NCBI GenBank assembly: GCA_030696775.1
Contig: JAUYRN010000033.1
Coordinates: forward strand, 124,001 to 188,000
DNA: 64,000 bases
Direction: 5' to 3'
From: Sulfuricurvum sp.
Lineage (GTDB): Bacteria > Campylobacterota > Campylobacteria > Campylobacterales > Sulfurimonadaceae
A program made the translations under genes and the position numbers. The notes beneath the pieces are model-generated. The model saw only the letters and a program-made list of their open reading frames with translations, made no database searches and was not told the origin of the DNA. Shown piece by piece: positions 44,715 to 63,823 of this stretch. Every line of letters begins with the position of its first letter. Positions within the stretch are counted from its first letter, which is position 1.

Positions 44715-45530
44715 TTACATCCACACATTATCGATGAGTCGTGTTGTTCCTACACGCGCGGCAACCAAAACAATCGTATCCCCTAATATCACTTCTGAAA
44801 TCGATTCAAACGCACGGTTCACAACGGCTACATACTCAACCTCAAGAGGCTCTAAAATACCAAGCATCGCATGACAGATCTCACTGCTTTTAAAATTTCC
44901 CTGCATGACCATCTTGGTAGCACTCTTCAAAGAAGAAGAGAGTTTGAGCGCTTCACTGCGTTGTACATCATTCAGATACACATTACGACTCGAAAGGGCA
45001 AGCCCATCCTTCTCTCGCATCGTCTCCATCGCCACTATCTCAACATTCATCACTAAATTATTCACCATTTGCGTAATCAAAGCAAGCTGTTGAGCATCTT
45101 TTTTCCCAAAATAAGCACGTGTTGGGCGAATGGCATTCAAGAGCTTAGCCACCACAGTCAACATACCATCAAAATGTCCAGGACGTGAAGCTCCCTCGAG
45201 AATATAGCCACGCACATCAGGAGCTTTTATACTCACTTCATCGTTTTCATACATGGTTTCAGGATAAAAAAGGAGATCTACCCCGCACAATTCACAAATT
45301 TTAAAATCTGCTTCTTCACGACGCGGGTATTGGCTCAAATCTTCCCCCGCTAAAAATTGCGTAGGATTCACATAAATCGATACTACAACATAGCCATTAT
45401 CACGACGAGCAGAATCAATAAGACTGCGATGCCCGCTATGTAATGCTCCCATAGTGGGGACAAAACCTATCGACTCAGAGACATAATCCAAAACCTTTCG
45501 TAATTCTTTCACTGAGCGTGCAATTATCAT
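44715..45530 (-). CDS. panC: Pantothenate synthetase
   Basis: A 271-aa nucleotidyl-transferase-fold enzyme. The HIGH-like signature is in [17 protein letters not shown], and the KMSKS-like segment is in [23 protein letters not shown] is the conserved middle block. It joins pantoate and beta-alanine using ATP. It converges with the PBP gene, 7 bases apart, and is divergent from prfB. No panB or panD is adjacent. Confidence 0.95.
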   Translation of the reverse strand: MIIARSVKELRKVLDYVSESIGFVPTMGALHSGHRSLIDSARRDNGYVVVSIYVNPTQFLAGEDLSQYPRREEADFKICELCGVDLLFYPETMYENDEVSIKAPDVRGYILEGASRPGHFDGMLTVVAKLLNAIRPTRAYFGKKDAQQLALITQMVNNLVMNVEIVAMETMREKDGLALSSRNVYLNDVQRSEALKLSSSLKSATKMVMQGNFKSSEICHAMLGILEPLEVEYVAVVNRAFESISEVILGDTIVLVAARVGTTRLIDNVWM

Positions 45531-45560
45531 TATTTTAACCTTTATGCAGGGGATCTATAC

Positions 45561-45566
45561 TATAAT
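45561..45566 (+). promoter_or_regulatory. Candidate sigma70 -10 box of prfB
   Basis: Two TATAAT boxes, at 45561-45566 and 45573-45578, precede the prfB ATG at 45600. Only one need be used. Confidence 0.45.
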
Positions 45567-45599
45567 CACAATTATAATACAGTTAGAGGATATTCCTTT

Positions 45600-46706
45600 A
45601 TGGATCACTACGAATATACAGAATTATTAAAAACTTTGACCATTAAAATGCAAAATATTACAGATGTTGTCCGTCCGACGGAAATCAATTCACGTCTAGG
45701 CGAGATTAGTGACTTAGAAAATTCCGATGGATTTTGGAATGATGTTACCAATGCTGGCATAGTCCAAAAAGAGAAAACGCAACTCGAGCGTCGTCTAAAC
45801 AAATATACCAGAACCTATAATATTCTAGGTGATGCTGTGGATTTATACGAAATGGCAAAAGAGGAAAATGATGAAGAGACCATTCAATCTCTTTTTGATG
45901 ATGCGCCAAAACTTGAAAATGAAGTAAAACTCATGGAGGTTGAAGTACTGTTGAGCGGTGAACATGACGGTCATAATGCCATAGTTACCATTCATCCAGG
46001 AGCTGGAGGAACTGAGTCACAAGATTGGGCTTCTATGCTGCTGCGTATGTACACACGCTGGGCAGAGCGTCATGACTTTACCGTCGAAATGCTCGATTAC
46101 CAATCCGGTGAAGAAGCAGGGATCAAAGACGCTGCTATTCTCATCAAAGGGGTAAATGTTTACGGTTATCTCAAAAACGAGAACGGCATTCACCGCCTTG
46201 TCCGTATCAGCCCTTACGATTCAGCCGCCAAACGTCATACCAGTTTTACCTCAGTTCTCGTCTCACCAGAACTTGATGATGACATATCTGTTGACATAGA
46301 AGACCGCGACATTCGTATCGATACCTATCGAGCATCAGGTGCAGGTGGACAGCACGTCAACAAAACAGAGTCAGCCATTCGTATCACCCACATTCCGACA
46401 GGTATCGTAGTCCAATGCCAAAACGACCGAAGCCAGCATAAAAACAAAGCAACTGCGTTTAAAATGTTAAAATCCCGTATTTATGACCTCGAGCTCGCTA
46501 AACAAAAAGCGGCGGTAGACGGGGTAGAAAAAAGTGATATTGGCTGGGGTCATCAAATTCGTTCTTACGTCCTCGCTCCGTATCAACAGGTTAAAGACAC
46601 TCGGTCAGGAATACCCTATTCGAATATTAGTACTATTTTAGATGGTGACATTGACGAAATGATTGAAGGTGTCCTCATTGCCCTTAACCGTAAAGATGAC
46701 GACTAG
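45600..46706 (+). CDS. prfB: Peptide chain release factor 2
   Basis: A 368-aa RF2 that catalyses peptide release at UGA and UAA. GGQ is at 249-251 in [13 protein letters not shown]. The stop-codon recognition tripeptide, normally SPF, is SPY at residues 204-206 (codon TAC at 46215). The frame runs continuously from the ATG with no early in-frame TGA, so there is no programmed +1 frameshift of the E. coli kind. It overlaps bpt by 11 bases. Confidence 0.95.
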   Translation: MDHYEYTELLKTLTIKMQNITDVVRPTEINSRLGEISDLENSDGFWNDVTNAGIVQKEKTQLERRLNKYTRTYNILGDAVDLYEMAKEENDEETIQSLFDDAPKLENEVKLMEVEVLLSGEHDGHNAIVTIHPGAGGTESQDWASMLLRMYTRWAERHDFTVEMLDYQSGEEAGIKDAAILIKGVNVYGYLKNENGIHRLVRISPYDSAAKRHTSFTSVLVSPELDDDISVDIEDRDIRIDTYRASGAGGQHVNKTESAIRITHIPTGIVVQCQNDRSQHKNKATAFKMLKSRIYDLELAKQKAAVDGVEKSDIGWGHQIRSYVLAPYQQVKDTRSGIPYSNISTILDGDIDEMIEGVLIALNRKDDD

Positions 46707-47454
46707 CAATACCATTCTAAAAGAGTGTGCACTCCACGAGCCATGCTCTTACATCAGCGGAAACTCCCAAACCATCCATTACAAAGTTATCCAAGAGTGT
46801 AGTAAAGAACAATGCGAGTCCCTAATTCTTCGCGGATGGCGACGTTTTGGGTCTATGTATTTCCGACCTATTTGTACTGAATGTACTGCGTGTGAAAGTT
46901 TAAAAATTGACGTTGAAAACTATGTCTTTAGTAAATCCGAACGACGTATTTTACGAAAAAACAGTCATCTTACTACCTTTATCAGACCTCCAAGTATAAG
47001 CGGTGAGCATTTAGAACTTTTCTACCGCTATCACGCCTATAAGCATAAAACACGTAACTGGGATTCTCCGAAGATCGATCCAAAAAATTACCAAGCTTCT
47101 TTTGTAAATGGCCATGGAGATTTTGGATATGAAGTTCTTTATTTTGAAGGAGAAAAACTCATAGCAGTTGATCTTATTGATATTTTAGAAGAGGGAATAT
47201 CCTCATTGTATTGTTATTATGATCCACACGCGCCAAACCTATCATTGGGAAAATATACCCTACTCGAACAAATTCTTCTGGCAAAACGTTTGGGTCTCAA
47301 ATGGATCTATCTAGGATATTACGTCAAAGGATGTCAGAGTCTGGAGTACAAAGCATCCTATGCACCCTTACACATTCTTCAAGGCAGGCCTGAAGAAAAC
47401 AAGACACCACTCTGGAACCTACTGACTACTTCCCATGAATCATTCGAGAAATAA
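46696..47454 (+). CDS. bpt: Leucyl/aspartyl-glutamyl-tRNA protein transferase (Bpt type)
   Basis: A 252-aa N-end-rule aminoacyl-tRNA--protein transferase. The Cys-rich N-terminal motif [15 protein letters not shown] and the conserved [14 protein letters not shown] and [16 protein letters not shown] are those of bacterial Bpt/Ate proteins, which add Leu to N-terminal Asp or Glu. The upstream-extended frame begins 46663, but the ATG at 46696 just inside prfB is the natural start. The 3' end overlaps the convergent cytochrome gene by 29 bases. Confidence 0.87.
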   Translation: MTTSNTILKECALHEPCSYISGNSQTIHYKVIQECSKEQCESLILRGWRRFGSMYFRPICTECTACESLKIDVENYVFSKSERRILRKNSHLTTFIRPPSISGEHLELFYRYHAYKHKTRNWDSPKIDPKNYQASFVNGHGDFGYEVLYFEGEKLIAVDLIDILEEGISSLYCYYDPHAPNLSLGKYTLLEQILLAKRLGLKWIYLGYYVKGCQSLEYKASYAPLHILQGRPEENKTPLWNLLTTSHESFEK

Positions 47455-47971
47455 TTCCACTTTGGTCACTCAGTTCTGCATGAACAACTCCTGCTATATG
47501 AATCACAACAAAAGCGAAAAGTGTCCAGCCAATATATAAATGAACGCCCTCTACAGTATCTTTGAACCCGTCTACCAACTTGAAATAAAGAGAAAGACCG
47601 CTTATGGATAAAATAATCATCATTACATAAACGATTTTATAAAGCTTATATACCAGTCTCATCTTTGGATTTTCATCGAATCCAAATCCATTTTTTACAA
47701 TCATTAACAAACGAAATATTAACAGTGCAGTAATCGCAAATCCGAAGTAAATATGCCAATCCCAAAGAGGTGAACGCACCGCCTTCCCAATCACTACAGC
47801 TTGCTCAGCGCTAATCACAGTCCCTATTGACACGAGCTGCTCTTGAACTATTGTACCTATATGCTGTTTGTCCATTACACTCTCTCTCAGTAGTACCGTA
47901 ACAAATAAACCGATGATAACAAGGGCTTGTAACCAGTGCCATATCCGAAATGATGATGAAAACGTTCTCAT
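47426..47971 (-). CDS. Cytochrome b561-type dihaem membrane protein
   Basis: A 181-aa four-helix cytochrome b of the b561/NiFe-hydrogenase cytochrome subunit type. Helices lie near 12-30, 73-92, 110-130 and 143-166; candidate haem His are at 12 (RIWHW), 73 (DWHIYFGFAI), 143 (EGVHLYIGW) and 157/162 (VIHIAGVVH). It would transfer electrons to or from the quinone pool. No hydrogenase or dehydrogenase partner is adjacent, so the redox partner is unknown. Converges with bpt. Confidence 0.82.
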   Translation of the reverse strand: MRTFSSSFRIWHWLQALVIIGLFVTVLLRESVMDKQHIGTIVQEQLVSIGTVISAEQAVVIGKAVRSPLWDWHIYFGFAITALLIFRLLMIVKNGFGFDENPKMRLVYKLYKIVYVMMIILSISGLSLYFKLVDGFKDTVEGVHLYIGWTLFAFVVIHIAGVVHAELSDQSGIISRMIHGK

Positions 47972-48076
47972 AAATATCCTTTATTTTGGTATGATGTATA
48001 AGTCAGTCTATCACAACTAAATTAATAGCATTTATAGTTTCTTATTACCGTACAGTATTCAGCCTAAGAGGTTTAC

Positions 48077-48685
48077 ATGAATTGTGTCAAATATAATGAT
48101 CTAACCATCGTTCCTTCAAAAATTGTTTGCATCGGACGTAACTACGTAGAGCATATACATGAACTTAACAATGAAATTCCCTCATCAATGGTCGTATTCA
48201 ATAAACCAAATTCAGCCATTACGGATGTACTTCATTTTATCTCTCCCGATACCCGTTTTGAAGGGGAAATCTGCTTTTTAATGATGAATGATAAAATTGC
48301 CGGAATAGGATTTGGGCTAGATCTCACCAAAGCCGATATACAAAATAATCTAAAATCCAAAGGTCTTCCGTGGGAACGCGCAAAAAGCTTTGACAATTCA
48401 GCAGTTTTTGGTGATTTTATCTCTTTGGATGTACCTCTTAAATCATTACGAATGACGCTGCATATCAATGGAATATTGACACAGGAAGCAACATTTGAGC
48501 TGATGATATATAAGCCACTGGAAATGACTCAAGAGATAAAAAGCTTTATGAGTTTTGAAGACGGAGATATCATTATGAGCGGAACACCTAAAGGGGTTAA
48601 TACGTATAAAACAGGGGATACTTTTGTCGGACAAATTTACAGTGATGAGAGGTTGTTAGTAGAAAATTCTTGGATTGTAAAATAA
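48077..48685 (+). CDS. Fumarylacetoacetate hydrolase family protein
   Basis: A 202-aa protein of the FAH fold. The opening KIVCIGRNYVEHI and metal-binding FEGEICFLM (Glu-x-Glu), with FISLDVPLKSLRM, FEDGDIIMSGTPKGV and the N-terminal VVFNKPNSAI, match the family of small acylpyruvase/oxaloacetate-tautomerase enzymes. Typical members hydrolyse acylpyruvates or fumarylpyruvate. Substrate not assigned. It converges with fusA across two hairpins (48702-48717 and 48724-48736). Confidence 0.85.
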   Translation: MNCVKYNDLTIVPSKIVCIGRNYVEHIHELNNEIPSSMVVFNKPNSAITDVLHFISPDTRFEGEICFLMMNDKIAGIGFGLDLTKADIQNNLKSKGLPWERAKSFDNSAVFGDFISLDVPLKSLRMTLHINGILTQEATFELMIYKPLEMTQEIKSFMSFEDGDIIMSGTPKGVNTYKTGDTFVGQIYSDERLLVENSWIVK

Positions 48686-48701
48686 GTTTATAAGGACAGG
48701 T

Positions 48702-48738
48702 TCTCCCAAAAGGGAGGGAAGAAAGAGAAAATCTCTTA
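48702..48738 (-). terminator. Hairpins between FAH gene and fusA, candidate fusA terminator
   Basis: CTCCC/GGGAG (48703-48716) and AGAGA/TCTCT (48724-48736) stems. On the minus strand the second hairpin overlaps the fusA stop and is followed by TTCTTCCC, so termination is plausible but the T-run is weak. Confidence 0.4.
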
Positions 48739-50820
48739 GCTGTTACGCTTTTTGATAATTTCTTCTGCAACGTTACGTGGAACTTCTGCATAGTGATCGA
48801 ATTCCATAGAGTAGCTTGCACGTCCTTGAGTTGCTGAACGAAGGTCAGTTGAGTAACCAAACATTTCAGAAAGTGGAACGAACGCATCAACAATTTTGTT
48901 ACCTGAACGGTCACCCATGTTGTTAACTTGTCCACGACGACGGTTAAGGTCACCGATAACGTCACCCATGAAGTTTTCAGGTACTTCTACTTCAACTTTC
49001 ATCATAGGCTCTAAGATTGCAGGGTTTGCTTTACGGCAAGCCTCTTTGAATCCCATAGATGCAGCGAGTTTAAACGCCATCTCAGAGGAGTCAACCTCAT
49101 GGTATGAACCGTCATACAATGTAACTTCGATATCTTCGATAGGATAACCTGCCAAGACACCTTTAGCCATTGCTTCTTTACACCCTTTTTCAACAGCAGG
49201 AATATACTCTTTTGGAATAACTCCACCTTTGATGTCATTGTTAAAAGTATAACCAGTACCTGGCTCACCTGGCTTAACGATCAAATAAACGTGACCGAAT
49301 TGTCCACGTCCACCTGATTGTTTTGCATATTTGTACTCTTGTTTTACTTCTGCACGAATTGACTCACGGTAAGCAACTTGTGGAGCACCTACTTCTGCTT
49401 CAACTTTGAACTCACGGAACATACGGTCTACAAGAATTTCAAGGTGAAGTTCACCCATTCCTGAAATGATCGTTTGACCTGTTTCTTCGTCAGTATGAAC
49501 ACGGAAAGATGGATCTTCAGCTGCAAGTTTTGCAAGTGCAATACCCATTTTTTCTTGGTCAGGTTTAGTTTTTGGCTCAACCGCAACCGAGATAACTGGC
49601 TCAGGGAAGTGCATACGCTCAAGAACTAAACGCTCACGCTCGTCACATAGAGTATCTCCAGTTGTTGTATCTTTGAGACCAACAACCGCACCGATTTCAC
49701 CAGCATAAAGAGATTTAATCTCTTCACGTTTGTTCGCGTGCATTTTTACGATACGTCCGATACGCTCTTTTTTACCTTTGATGGTATTGTAAGCATACGT
49801 ACCTGACTCAAGAACACCGCGATAAACACGTACGAAAGTAAGTTGTCCAACAAATGGATCCGTCATAATTTTGAACGCAAGACCAGCAAACGGAGCATCA
49901 TCACGTGATTCAACTGCTACTTCAACCTCTTCATCATCTTCCATAGTTCCTTTGATAGCCGCAACTTCAAGAGGAGATGGAAGATAATCGATTACCGCAT
50001 CCAAAAGAGTCTGAACCCCTTTGTTTTTAAACGCAGTACCACATGTCATTGGAATGATTTCCATTTTAAGACATCCAGCTTTGATCCCGCGCATAATTTC
50101 TTCGTTGCTAAGCTCACCCTCTTCGAAGAATTTCTCCATCAAAGTATCGTCGCCTTCAGCAGCTGCTTCCATCATTTGTGCACGGTATTTATTAGAAAGT
50201 TCAACCATATCTGCAGGAATCTCTTCTTCATGATAACTAGAACCCATTGCAGCATCTTCATCCCAAAGGATTGCTTTCATCTTAACAAGGTCAACAATAC
50301 CTTTGAAACCGTCTTCAGCGCCAATTGGAAGTTGAATAGCAATTGGATTTGCTTTAAGACGAAGACGAATTTGTTCTTCAACGTTATAAAAATCAGCACC
50401 AGTACGGTCCATTTTATTAACGAAAACCATACGAGGTACGCCATAACGATTTGCTTGACGCCATACCGTCTCAGATTGTGGCTGAACACCGCCTACTGCA
50501 CAAAATACAGCAACTGCACCATCAAGAACACGCATAGAACGCTCAACTTCAATAGTGAAGTCAACGTGGCCCGGAGTGTCGATGATGTTAATTTGAGTGT
50601 CACGCCATTCACATGTCGTTGCAGCAGAAGTAATCGTGATACCACGTTCTTGCTCTTGCTCCATCCAGTCCATAGTGGCAGCACCTTCGTGAACCTCACC
50701 AATCTTGTGTGAAACACCTGTGTAGAACAAAATACGTTCTGTTGTGGTTGTTTTACCCGCGTCAATGTGCGCAGCAATACCGATATTTCTAACGTCTTCT
50801 AGTTTGTGGGATCTTGCCAT
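48736..50820 (-). CDS. fusA: Elongation factor G
   Basis: A 694-aa translational GTPase. G1 [16 protein letters not shown]3 DTPGH and G4 NKMDRTG are intact, and domain IV has [13 protein letters not shown] drives tRNA-mRNA translocation and ribosome recycling. Last gene of the rpsL-rpsG-fusA unit on the minus strand; tuf does not follow. A structured 165-base leader separates it from rpsG. Confidence 0.97.
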   Translation of the reverse strand: MARSHKLEDVRNIGIAAHIDAGKTTTTERILFYTGVSHKIGEVHEGAATMDWMEQEQERGITITSAATTCEWRDTQINIIDTPGHVDFTIEVERSMRVLDGAVAVFCAVGGVQPQSETVWRQANRYGVPRMVFVNKMDRTGADFYNVEEQIRLRLKANPIAIQLPIGAEDGFKGIVDLVKMKAILWDEDAAMGSSYHEEEIPADMVELSNKYRAQMMEAAAEGDDTLMEKFFEEGELSNEEIMRGIKAGCLKMEIIPMTCGTAFKNKGVQTLLDAVIDYLPSPLEVAAIKGTMEDDEEVEVAVESRDDAPFAGLAFKIMTDPFVGQLTFVRVYRGVLESGTYAYNTIKGKKERIGRIVKMHANKREEIKSLYAGEIGAVVGLKDTTTGDTLCDERERLVLERMHFPEPVISVAVEPKTKPDQEKMGIALAKLAAEDPSFRVHTDEETGQTIISGMGELHLEILVDRMFREFKVEAEVGAPQVAYRESIRAEVKQEYKYAKQSGGRGQFGHVYLIVKPGEPGTGYTFNNDIKGGVIPKEYIPAVEKGCKEAMAKGVLAGYPIEDIEVTLYDGSYHEVDSSEMAFKLAASMGFKEACRKANPAILEPMMKVEVEVPENFMGDVIGDLNRRRGQVNNMGDRSGNKIVDAFVPLSEMFGYSTDLRSATQGRASYSMEFDHYAEVPRNVAEEIIKKRNS

Positions 50821-50840
50821 GATAATAGCCTTAAAAAGTG

Positions 50841-50975
50841 GTTTTTAATAGGGAGAATAATAACCCGCTTGGGTTATTAAAGGGTTACAAAATTCTACCT
50901 CGTTAAGAGGCAAGCTTTAGTAGCCCAAGCGGCTAGCATAGCAATAGGAATAAAATCCCTATTGCCTTCAAACCG
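50841..50975 (-). promoter_or_regulatory. Structured rpsG-fusA spacer, candidate cis-regulatory RNA
   Basis: Hairpins in the 165-base gap: TAATAACCC/GGGTTATTA with loop GCTT (50858-50879), CCTC/GAGG (50898-50910), TAGCC/GGCTA with loop CAAGC (50921-50935) and GCAATAGG/CCTATTGC (50941-50965). The first and third loops are complementary, and 9 bases around them (CCGCTTGGG and CCCAAGCGG) can pair. This allows a kissing loop or an alternative fold. No known Rfam-like family is recognised. Confidence 0.5.
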
Positions 50976-50985
50976 GAATAGACTA

Positions 50986-51477
<492 letters not shown>

Positions 51478-51524
51478 TTACTCAAAAAACGGTCACTGAA
51501 ACCGAATCTTGTTGGGTTAGATGA

Positions 51525-51905
51525 TTATTTCTTAACCTTAGCTTTTTTCGTTCCGTATTTAGAACGAGACACTTTACGGTCTTTAACACCCGCAGTATCA
51601 AGAGCACCACGTACGATATGGTATTTTACCCCTGGTAAATCTTTTACGCGACCGCCACGAACAAGAACGATTGAGTGCTCTTGCAAGTTGTGACCCTCAC
51701 CACCGATATAACTAATAACTTCAAACCCTGAAGTCAAACGAACTTTAGCAACTTTACGAAGAGCCGAGTTAGGTTTTTTAGGGGTTGTAGTATAAACACG
51801 AGTACATACTCCACGACGTTGTGGACATGACACCAAAGCGGGTGATTTTGATTTTTTCACGACCGCTTGTCGCTCTTTACGAATAAGCTGGTTGATTGTT
51901 GGCAT
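51525..51905 (-). CDS. rpsL: Ribosomal protein S12
   Basis: A 126-aa S12 with [28 protein letters not shown] (the streptomycin-resistance lysine region) and [13 protein letters not shown]. The frame is open to 51950, but ATG 51905 with AAGGAGATT upstream is the canonical start. It lies 172 bases after the rpoC stop, a spacer in which I see no strong promoter. Confidence 0.97.
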   Translation of the reverse strand: MPTINQLIRKERQAVVKKSKSPALVSCPQRRGVCTRVYTTTPKKPNSALRKVAKVRLTSGFEVISYIGGEGHNLQEHSIVLVRGGRVKDLPGVKYHIVRGALDTAGVKDRKVSRSKYGTKKAKVKK

Positions 51906-52055
51906 ACAATCTCCTTGTTTTGAAATGTTCCAGTAGAATTTTAGATCCACCCGTAGGGGACTAATAAACGCGAAATATTACCCGATTATTGATTAAATAT
52001 AGCTTATTTTAAGGAAGGTTTAAATTGAGGAGAAGGTAAGAGTAGGATAAACATC

Positions 52056-52071
52056 TGCCTCCAGAGAGGCA
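52056..52071 (-). terminator. Hairpin 3' of rpoC
   Basis: TGCCTC/GAGGCA with a 4-base loop, 6 bases after the rpoC stop on the minus strand. There is no T-run, so it may be only a partial terminator or an mRNA-end stem. Confidence 0.35.
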
Positions 52072-52077
52072 AAACGT

Positions 52078-60733
<8,656 letters not shown>

Positions 60734-60864
60734 TCAATCGAAATTTTGATCCCAAGAACGGGATGTAAAGTGTAAAGTCTAAAAGTTGAGCATCCCCAAC
60801 CCTATAACGACGGATGGGCACTCTTCCGAAATGAAAAAATCAATTCGGAAAAGCGCCCGCAAAA

Positions 60865-60882
60865 TGGAGGCGAGTGCCTCCA
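60865..60882 (-). terminator. Attenuator-like hairpin between rplL and rpoB
   Basis: TGGAGGC/GCCTCCA perfect 7-bp stem with a 4-base loop, followed on the minus strand by TTTTG, 12 bases after the rplL stop. A second stem TTCCGAA/TTCGGAA (60824-60850) lies further on. E. coli has an attenuator at the same place, which keeps rpoBC below L7/L12 levels. Confidence 0.5.
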
Positions 60883-60894
60883 ATCATCAAATAA

Positions 60895-61263
60895 TTATTT
60901 GACTTCGACCACAGCACCAGCTTCTTCAAGCTCTTTTTTAGCTGCTTCAGCATCTTGTTTAGAGATACCTTCTTTGATAGTTGTAGGAGCGTTATCAACA
61001 GCATCCTTAGCCTCTTTAAGACCAAGACCAGTCATTGCACGTACTACTTTAATAACGTTGATTTTCTTCTCACCAGCGTCTTTCAAAATAACATCAAATT
61101 CAGTTTTTTCTTCTACTTCAGCAACAGCTGCAGCTCCGCCAGCAACCGCTACAGGTTGAGCAGATACTCCGAATTTTTCTTCGAATTCTTTTACAAGCTC
61201 AGAAAGCTCGAGGACAGAAAGGTTTGAGATAAACTCAAGAACGTCTTGTTTTGTAACAGCCAT
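60895..61263 (-). CDS. rplL: Ribosomal protein L7/L12
   Basis: A 122-aa stalk protein of normal length. The N-terminal dimerisation helix ([20 protein letters not shown]), Ala/Val/Glu-rich hinge ([20 protein letters not shown]) and C-terminal [16 protein letters not shown]-type domain are present. It recruits translational GTPases to the ribosome. The 142-base gap before it contains repeat copy E. Confidence 0.97.
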   Translation of the reverse strand: MAVTKQDVLEFISNLSVLELSELVKEFEEKFGVSAQPVAVAGGAAAVAEVEEKTEFDVILKDAGEKKINVIKVVRAMTGLGLKEAKDAVDNAPTTIKEGISKQDAEAAKKELEEAGAVVEVK

Positions 61264-61299
61264 AGTAATTCTCCTATTAGTATTTTTATTATTTTTTTG

Positions 61300-61372
61300 T
61301 ACGCTATCGGAACACGTCCCGATTAGCTACGTTAACACTGGGTTCACCTCGGCGGTGTCCCCAATTTATGCT
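61300..61372 (-). repeat. Dispersed hairpin repeat, copy E, inside ribosomal operon
   Basis: On the minus strand it has a CACC/GGTG hairpin with loop GCCGA, core AACCCAGTGTTAACGTAG and a 3' hairpin GCTA-A-TCGG/CCGA-TAGC with the same bulged A as copy D. It occupies half of the rplJ-rplL spacer, where most bacteria have about 70 bases. Confidence 0.7.
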
Positions 61373-61405
61373 GACATTTCTATCAGCGGTTTTTCACAAC
61401 AGCGA

Positions 61406-61891
61406 TTATGCTGCTTCTTCTTCACGTTTACGTTTAAGTGCATCGATTCCGATTGTAAAGTTACGAACTGGTCCCATCCAAACAGATGCGAGCATTCCGA
61501 GCAATTCTTCACGACCAGGAAGCGTAGCAAATGCGCGAACTTTTGCTTCATCTGCAGCTGTACCATCGATGTATGCAGTACGAAGAGTGAACTTGTCATT
61601 CTCTTTTGCAAACTCAACTACAGTTTTAGCAGCAGCAATAGCATCAGCGCCCCAAACAAAAATGTTTGTGTCAACGATATCAATACCTGACATTCCAGCA
61701 TTGTTAAGAGCGATTGTTGCAAGGGTATTTTTAACCACTTGTACTTTCGTTTCTTTACCACGTGCTATTTTACGGAGAGATTCGAGGTTACCAACGGTAA
61801 GACCACGATAATCACACATAACGACAGCATTTGCTGATTTAAATTCTTCAGTTAGAATATTAACGATCTCAGCTTTTTGTGTTTTATTCAT
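61406..61891 (-). CDS. rplJ: Ribosomal protein L10
   Basis: A 161-aa L10 with MNKTQKAEIVNILTEEFK, the RNA-binding VVMCDYRGLTVGNLESLRK region and a C-terminal L12-binding helix. The open frame extends to 61990, but ATG 61891 with AAAGGAGAA is canonical. With L12 it forms the stalk and, in many bacteria, represses its own operon by binding a leader. Confidence 0.96.
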   Translation of the reverse strand: MNKTQKAEIVNILTEEFKSANAVVMCDYRGLTVGNLESLRKIARGKETKVQVVKNTLATIALNNAGMSGIDIVDTNIFVWGADAIAAAKTVVEFAKENDKFTLRTAYIDGTAADEAKVRAFATLPGREELLGMLASVWMGPVRNFTIGIDALKRKREEEAA

Positions 61892-62050
61892 TATTTCTCC
61901 TTTCCAGACAGTAACTTCAAGCGGGGCGGAGTGACTCCGATTAAGATTTACATCCCCTACTTTCTTCAGCCCATAAGATAAAAATTGCAATCTACCTCTA
62001 AAGAAGTAAACTAGAGTAGCTAAAGAAATAAATTCCTTTAGCGTTTAAAT
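61892..62050 (-). promoter_or_regulatory. Candidate L10 leader region
   Basis: The 159-base rplA-rplJ spacer lies where the L10 autoregulatory leader normally sits. It contains GCTAAAG/CTTTAGC (62019-62042) and CTACCTCTA/TAGAGTAG (61992-62019) stems. I infer the function from position; the L10 leader consensus was not checked computationally. Confidence 0.3.
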
Positions 62051-62749
62051 TTAAGCACGAATATCAAGAAGCTCTTGAATGTCAAACTTAATAGCAGGGC
62101 TCATAGTTAATGAAATAGCTGCATTTTTGATATAACGACCTTTTGCCGTTGATGGTTTTGCGCGGTTGATTGCACCAACGAATGCTTTAATATTTTCAGC
62201 AATTTTATCTGTATCAAAACTTACTTTACCGATACCTGCATGGATATTACCTTTTTTGTCAACACGGAAATTAACTTGTCCGCCCTTAACATTAGTAACA
62301 GCTTTTGCGATGTCAGCAGTAACAGTACCTGTTTTAGGATTAGGCATCATACCTTTTGGTCCAAGGATACGTCCTACTTGACCAACAAGACCCATACAGT
62401 CAGGTGCAGCAACAACGATATCAAAAGGCATATTACCAGCTTTGATCATTTCTACTAGATCTTCAGCACCAACAATATCAGCACCAGCAGCTTTAGCTTC
62501 ATCAACTTTAGCTCCCTTAGCAAAAACAGCGACACGAACTACTTTACCAGTACCGTGTGGAAGCACAACAGCACCACGGATCATTTGGTCAGCATGACGA
62601 GGATCGACATTAAGGTTTAAAGCAATTTCAACAGTTTCGTCGAATTTAGCAGATTTAAGTTCTTTCATGAACGCAGAGGCTTCGTCTACTGTGTAGCTTT
62701 TTGCCATATCAATTTTTTCACTAAGTTGTGTGTAGCGTTTTCCAGCCAT
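62051..62749 (-). CDS. rplA: Ribosomal protein L1
   Basis: A 232-aa L1 with [26 protein letters not shown] and [18 protein letters not shown] motifs, all conserved. L1 binds 23S rRNA and moves the E-site tRNA stalk. In E. coli it also represses rplKA. It starts 87 bases after rplK, and a hairpin around the rplK stop (62811-62840) is present. Confidence 0.97.
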   Translation of the reverse strand: MAGKRYTQLSEKIDMAKSYTVDEASAFMKELKSAKFDETVEIALNLNVDPRHADQMIRGAVVLPHGTGKVVRVAVFAKGAKVDEAKAAGADIVGAEDLVEMIKAGNMPFDIVVAAPDCMGLVGQVGRILGPKGMMPNPKTGTVTADIAKAVTNVKGGQVNFRVDKKGNIHAGIGKVSFDTDKIAENIKAFVGAINRAKPSTAKGRYIKNAAISLTMSPAIKFDIQELLDIRA

Positions 62750-62836
62750 TTTAATTCTCCAATAATAGAATCTGCCGCATAATTTAGTCTCTTTGCGGTC
62801 GAAGAGCGTACTAAAATACCTCGTAAGAGGTAAGTA

Positions 62837-63262
62837 TTAGTCGATAATATCAACACCCATTGAACGTGCAGAACCAGCGATAGTCGCGGCGGCTGCATCA
62901 ATACAATCTGTATTCATGTCTTGGATTTTTTGTTTAACAATTTCCATCAACTGATCTTTAGTGATTTTACCCACTTTATTTTTCATCGGATTGTCCGTTC
63001 CTTTTTTAAGGCCAGCTGCTTTCATGATGAGAGCAGATGCAGGAGGTTGTTTCGTGATGAAAGAGAACGTTTTGTCCGCATATACAGTAATAACAACAGG
63101 GAGTTTAAAACCTGCTTTATCTTTTGTACGCTCGTTGAACGCCTTACAAAACTCCATGATATTAACACCACGTTGACCGAGTGCAGGTCCAACCGGAGGG
63201 GCTGGATTAGCCGCGCCAGCTTGAACTTGTAGCTTGATGTAGCCCGTAATTTTCTTTGCCAT
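62837..63262 (-). CDS. rplK: Ribosomal protein L11
   Basis: A 141-aa L11 with the N-terminal [20 protein letters not shown] and C-terminal rRNA-binding [15 protein letters not shown]. It shapes the GTPase-associated region of 23S rRNA. It follows nusG by 21 bases. Confidence 0.97.
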   Translation of the reverse strand: MAKKITGYIKLQVQAGAANPAPPVGPALGQRGVNIMEFCKAFNERTKDKAGFKLPVVITVYADKTFSFITKQPPASALIMKAAGLKKGTDNPMKNKVGKITKDQLMEIVKQKIQDMNTDCIDAAAATIAGSARSMGVDIID

Positions 63263-63283
63263 TTGTGCTTCCTTTTTTTGAGA

Positions 63284-63814
63284 TTAAATAATTTTTTCGA
63301 CTTGCGTATACGAGATATCTACTGGAGTACTACGTCCAAAAATAGATACATTGAGTTTTAAAGTACCATGTTCAAGATCATACTCATCAACAGTACCGGT
63401 AAAATTCGCGAATGGACCATCAACGATACGAACCATTTCACCATTATCAAAAAATACTTTTGGTTTTGGTGCAGAACGATTAGCTACGCGATCCAAGATT
63501 ACTGCAATGTCATTTTCACTAAGAGGAGTCGGCTTGCTACCTTCACCAATAAATCCAGCAACACGTGGAAGAGATTGAATACGGTGCTGTAAATCAATAC
63601 TTAGATCCATCAATGCAAAAACATATCCTGAATACAATGAGCGTTCAGTAATTTTCTTTTTACCATTTTTTACTTCTATAACATCTTCTGTAGGAACGAT
63701 TACATCAGTAATAACTTCTTCAAGACGATTTTCAACAATAATATTTTCAATAGCTGCTTTTACGCTGCGTTCGCTACCTGCATAGGTTTGAATTGAGTAC
63801 CAAAGATGTGCCAT
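63284..63814 (-). CDS. nusG: Transcription antitermination factor NusG
   Basis: A 176-aa protein. The NGN domain starts WYSIQTYAGSERSVKAAIE, and a KOW domain (about 125-176) has GEMVRIVDGPFANFTGTVDEY. It links RNA polymerase to Rho or ribosomes. It is 9 bases after secE, the usual order. Confidence 0.96.
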   Translation of the reverse strand: MAHLWYSIQTYAGSERSVKAAIENIIVENRLEEVITDVIVPTEDVIEVKNGKKKITERSLYSGYVFALMDLSIDLQHRIQSLPRVAGFIGEGSKPTPLSENDIAVILDRVANRSAPKPKVFFDNGEMVRIVDGPFANFTGTVDEYDLEHGTLKLNVSIFGRSTPVDISYTQVEKII

Positions 63815-63823
63815 TATTTTTCC

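Noticed and set aside
45600-45680. Programmed +1 frameshift in prfB as in E. coli
   Set aside because: The frame is continuous from the ATG with no early in-frame TGA and no slippery CTTTGA, so RF2 here is not frameshift-controlled.
48232-48468. Minus-strand frame inside the FAH gene
   Set aside because: It is antisense to a well-supported gene and lacks any family motif.
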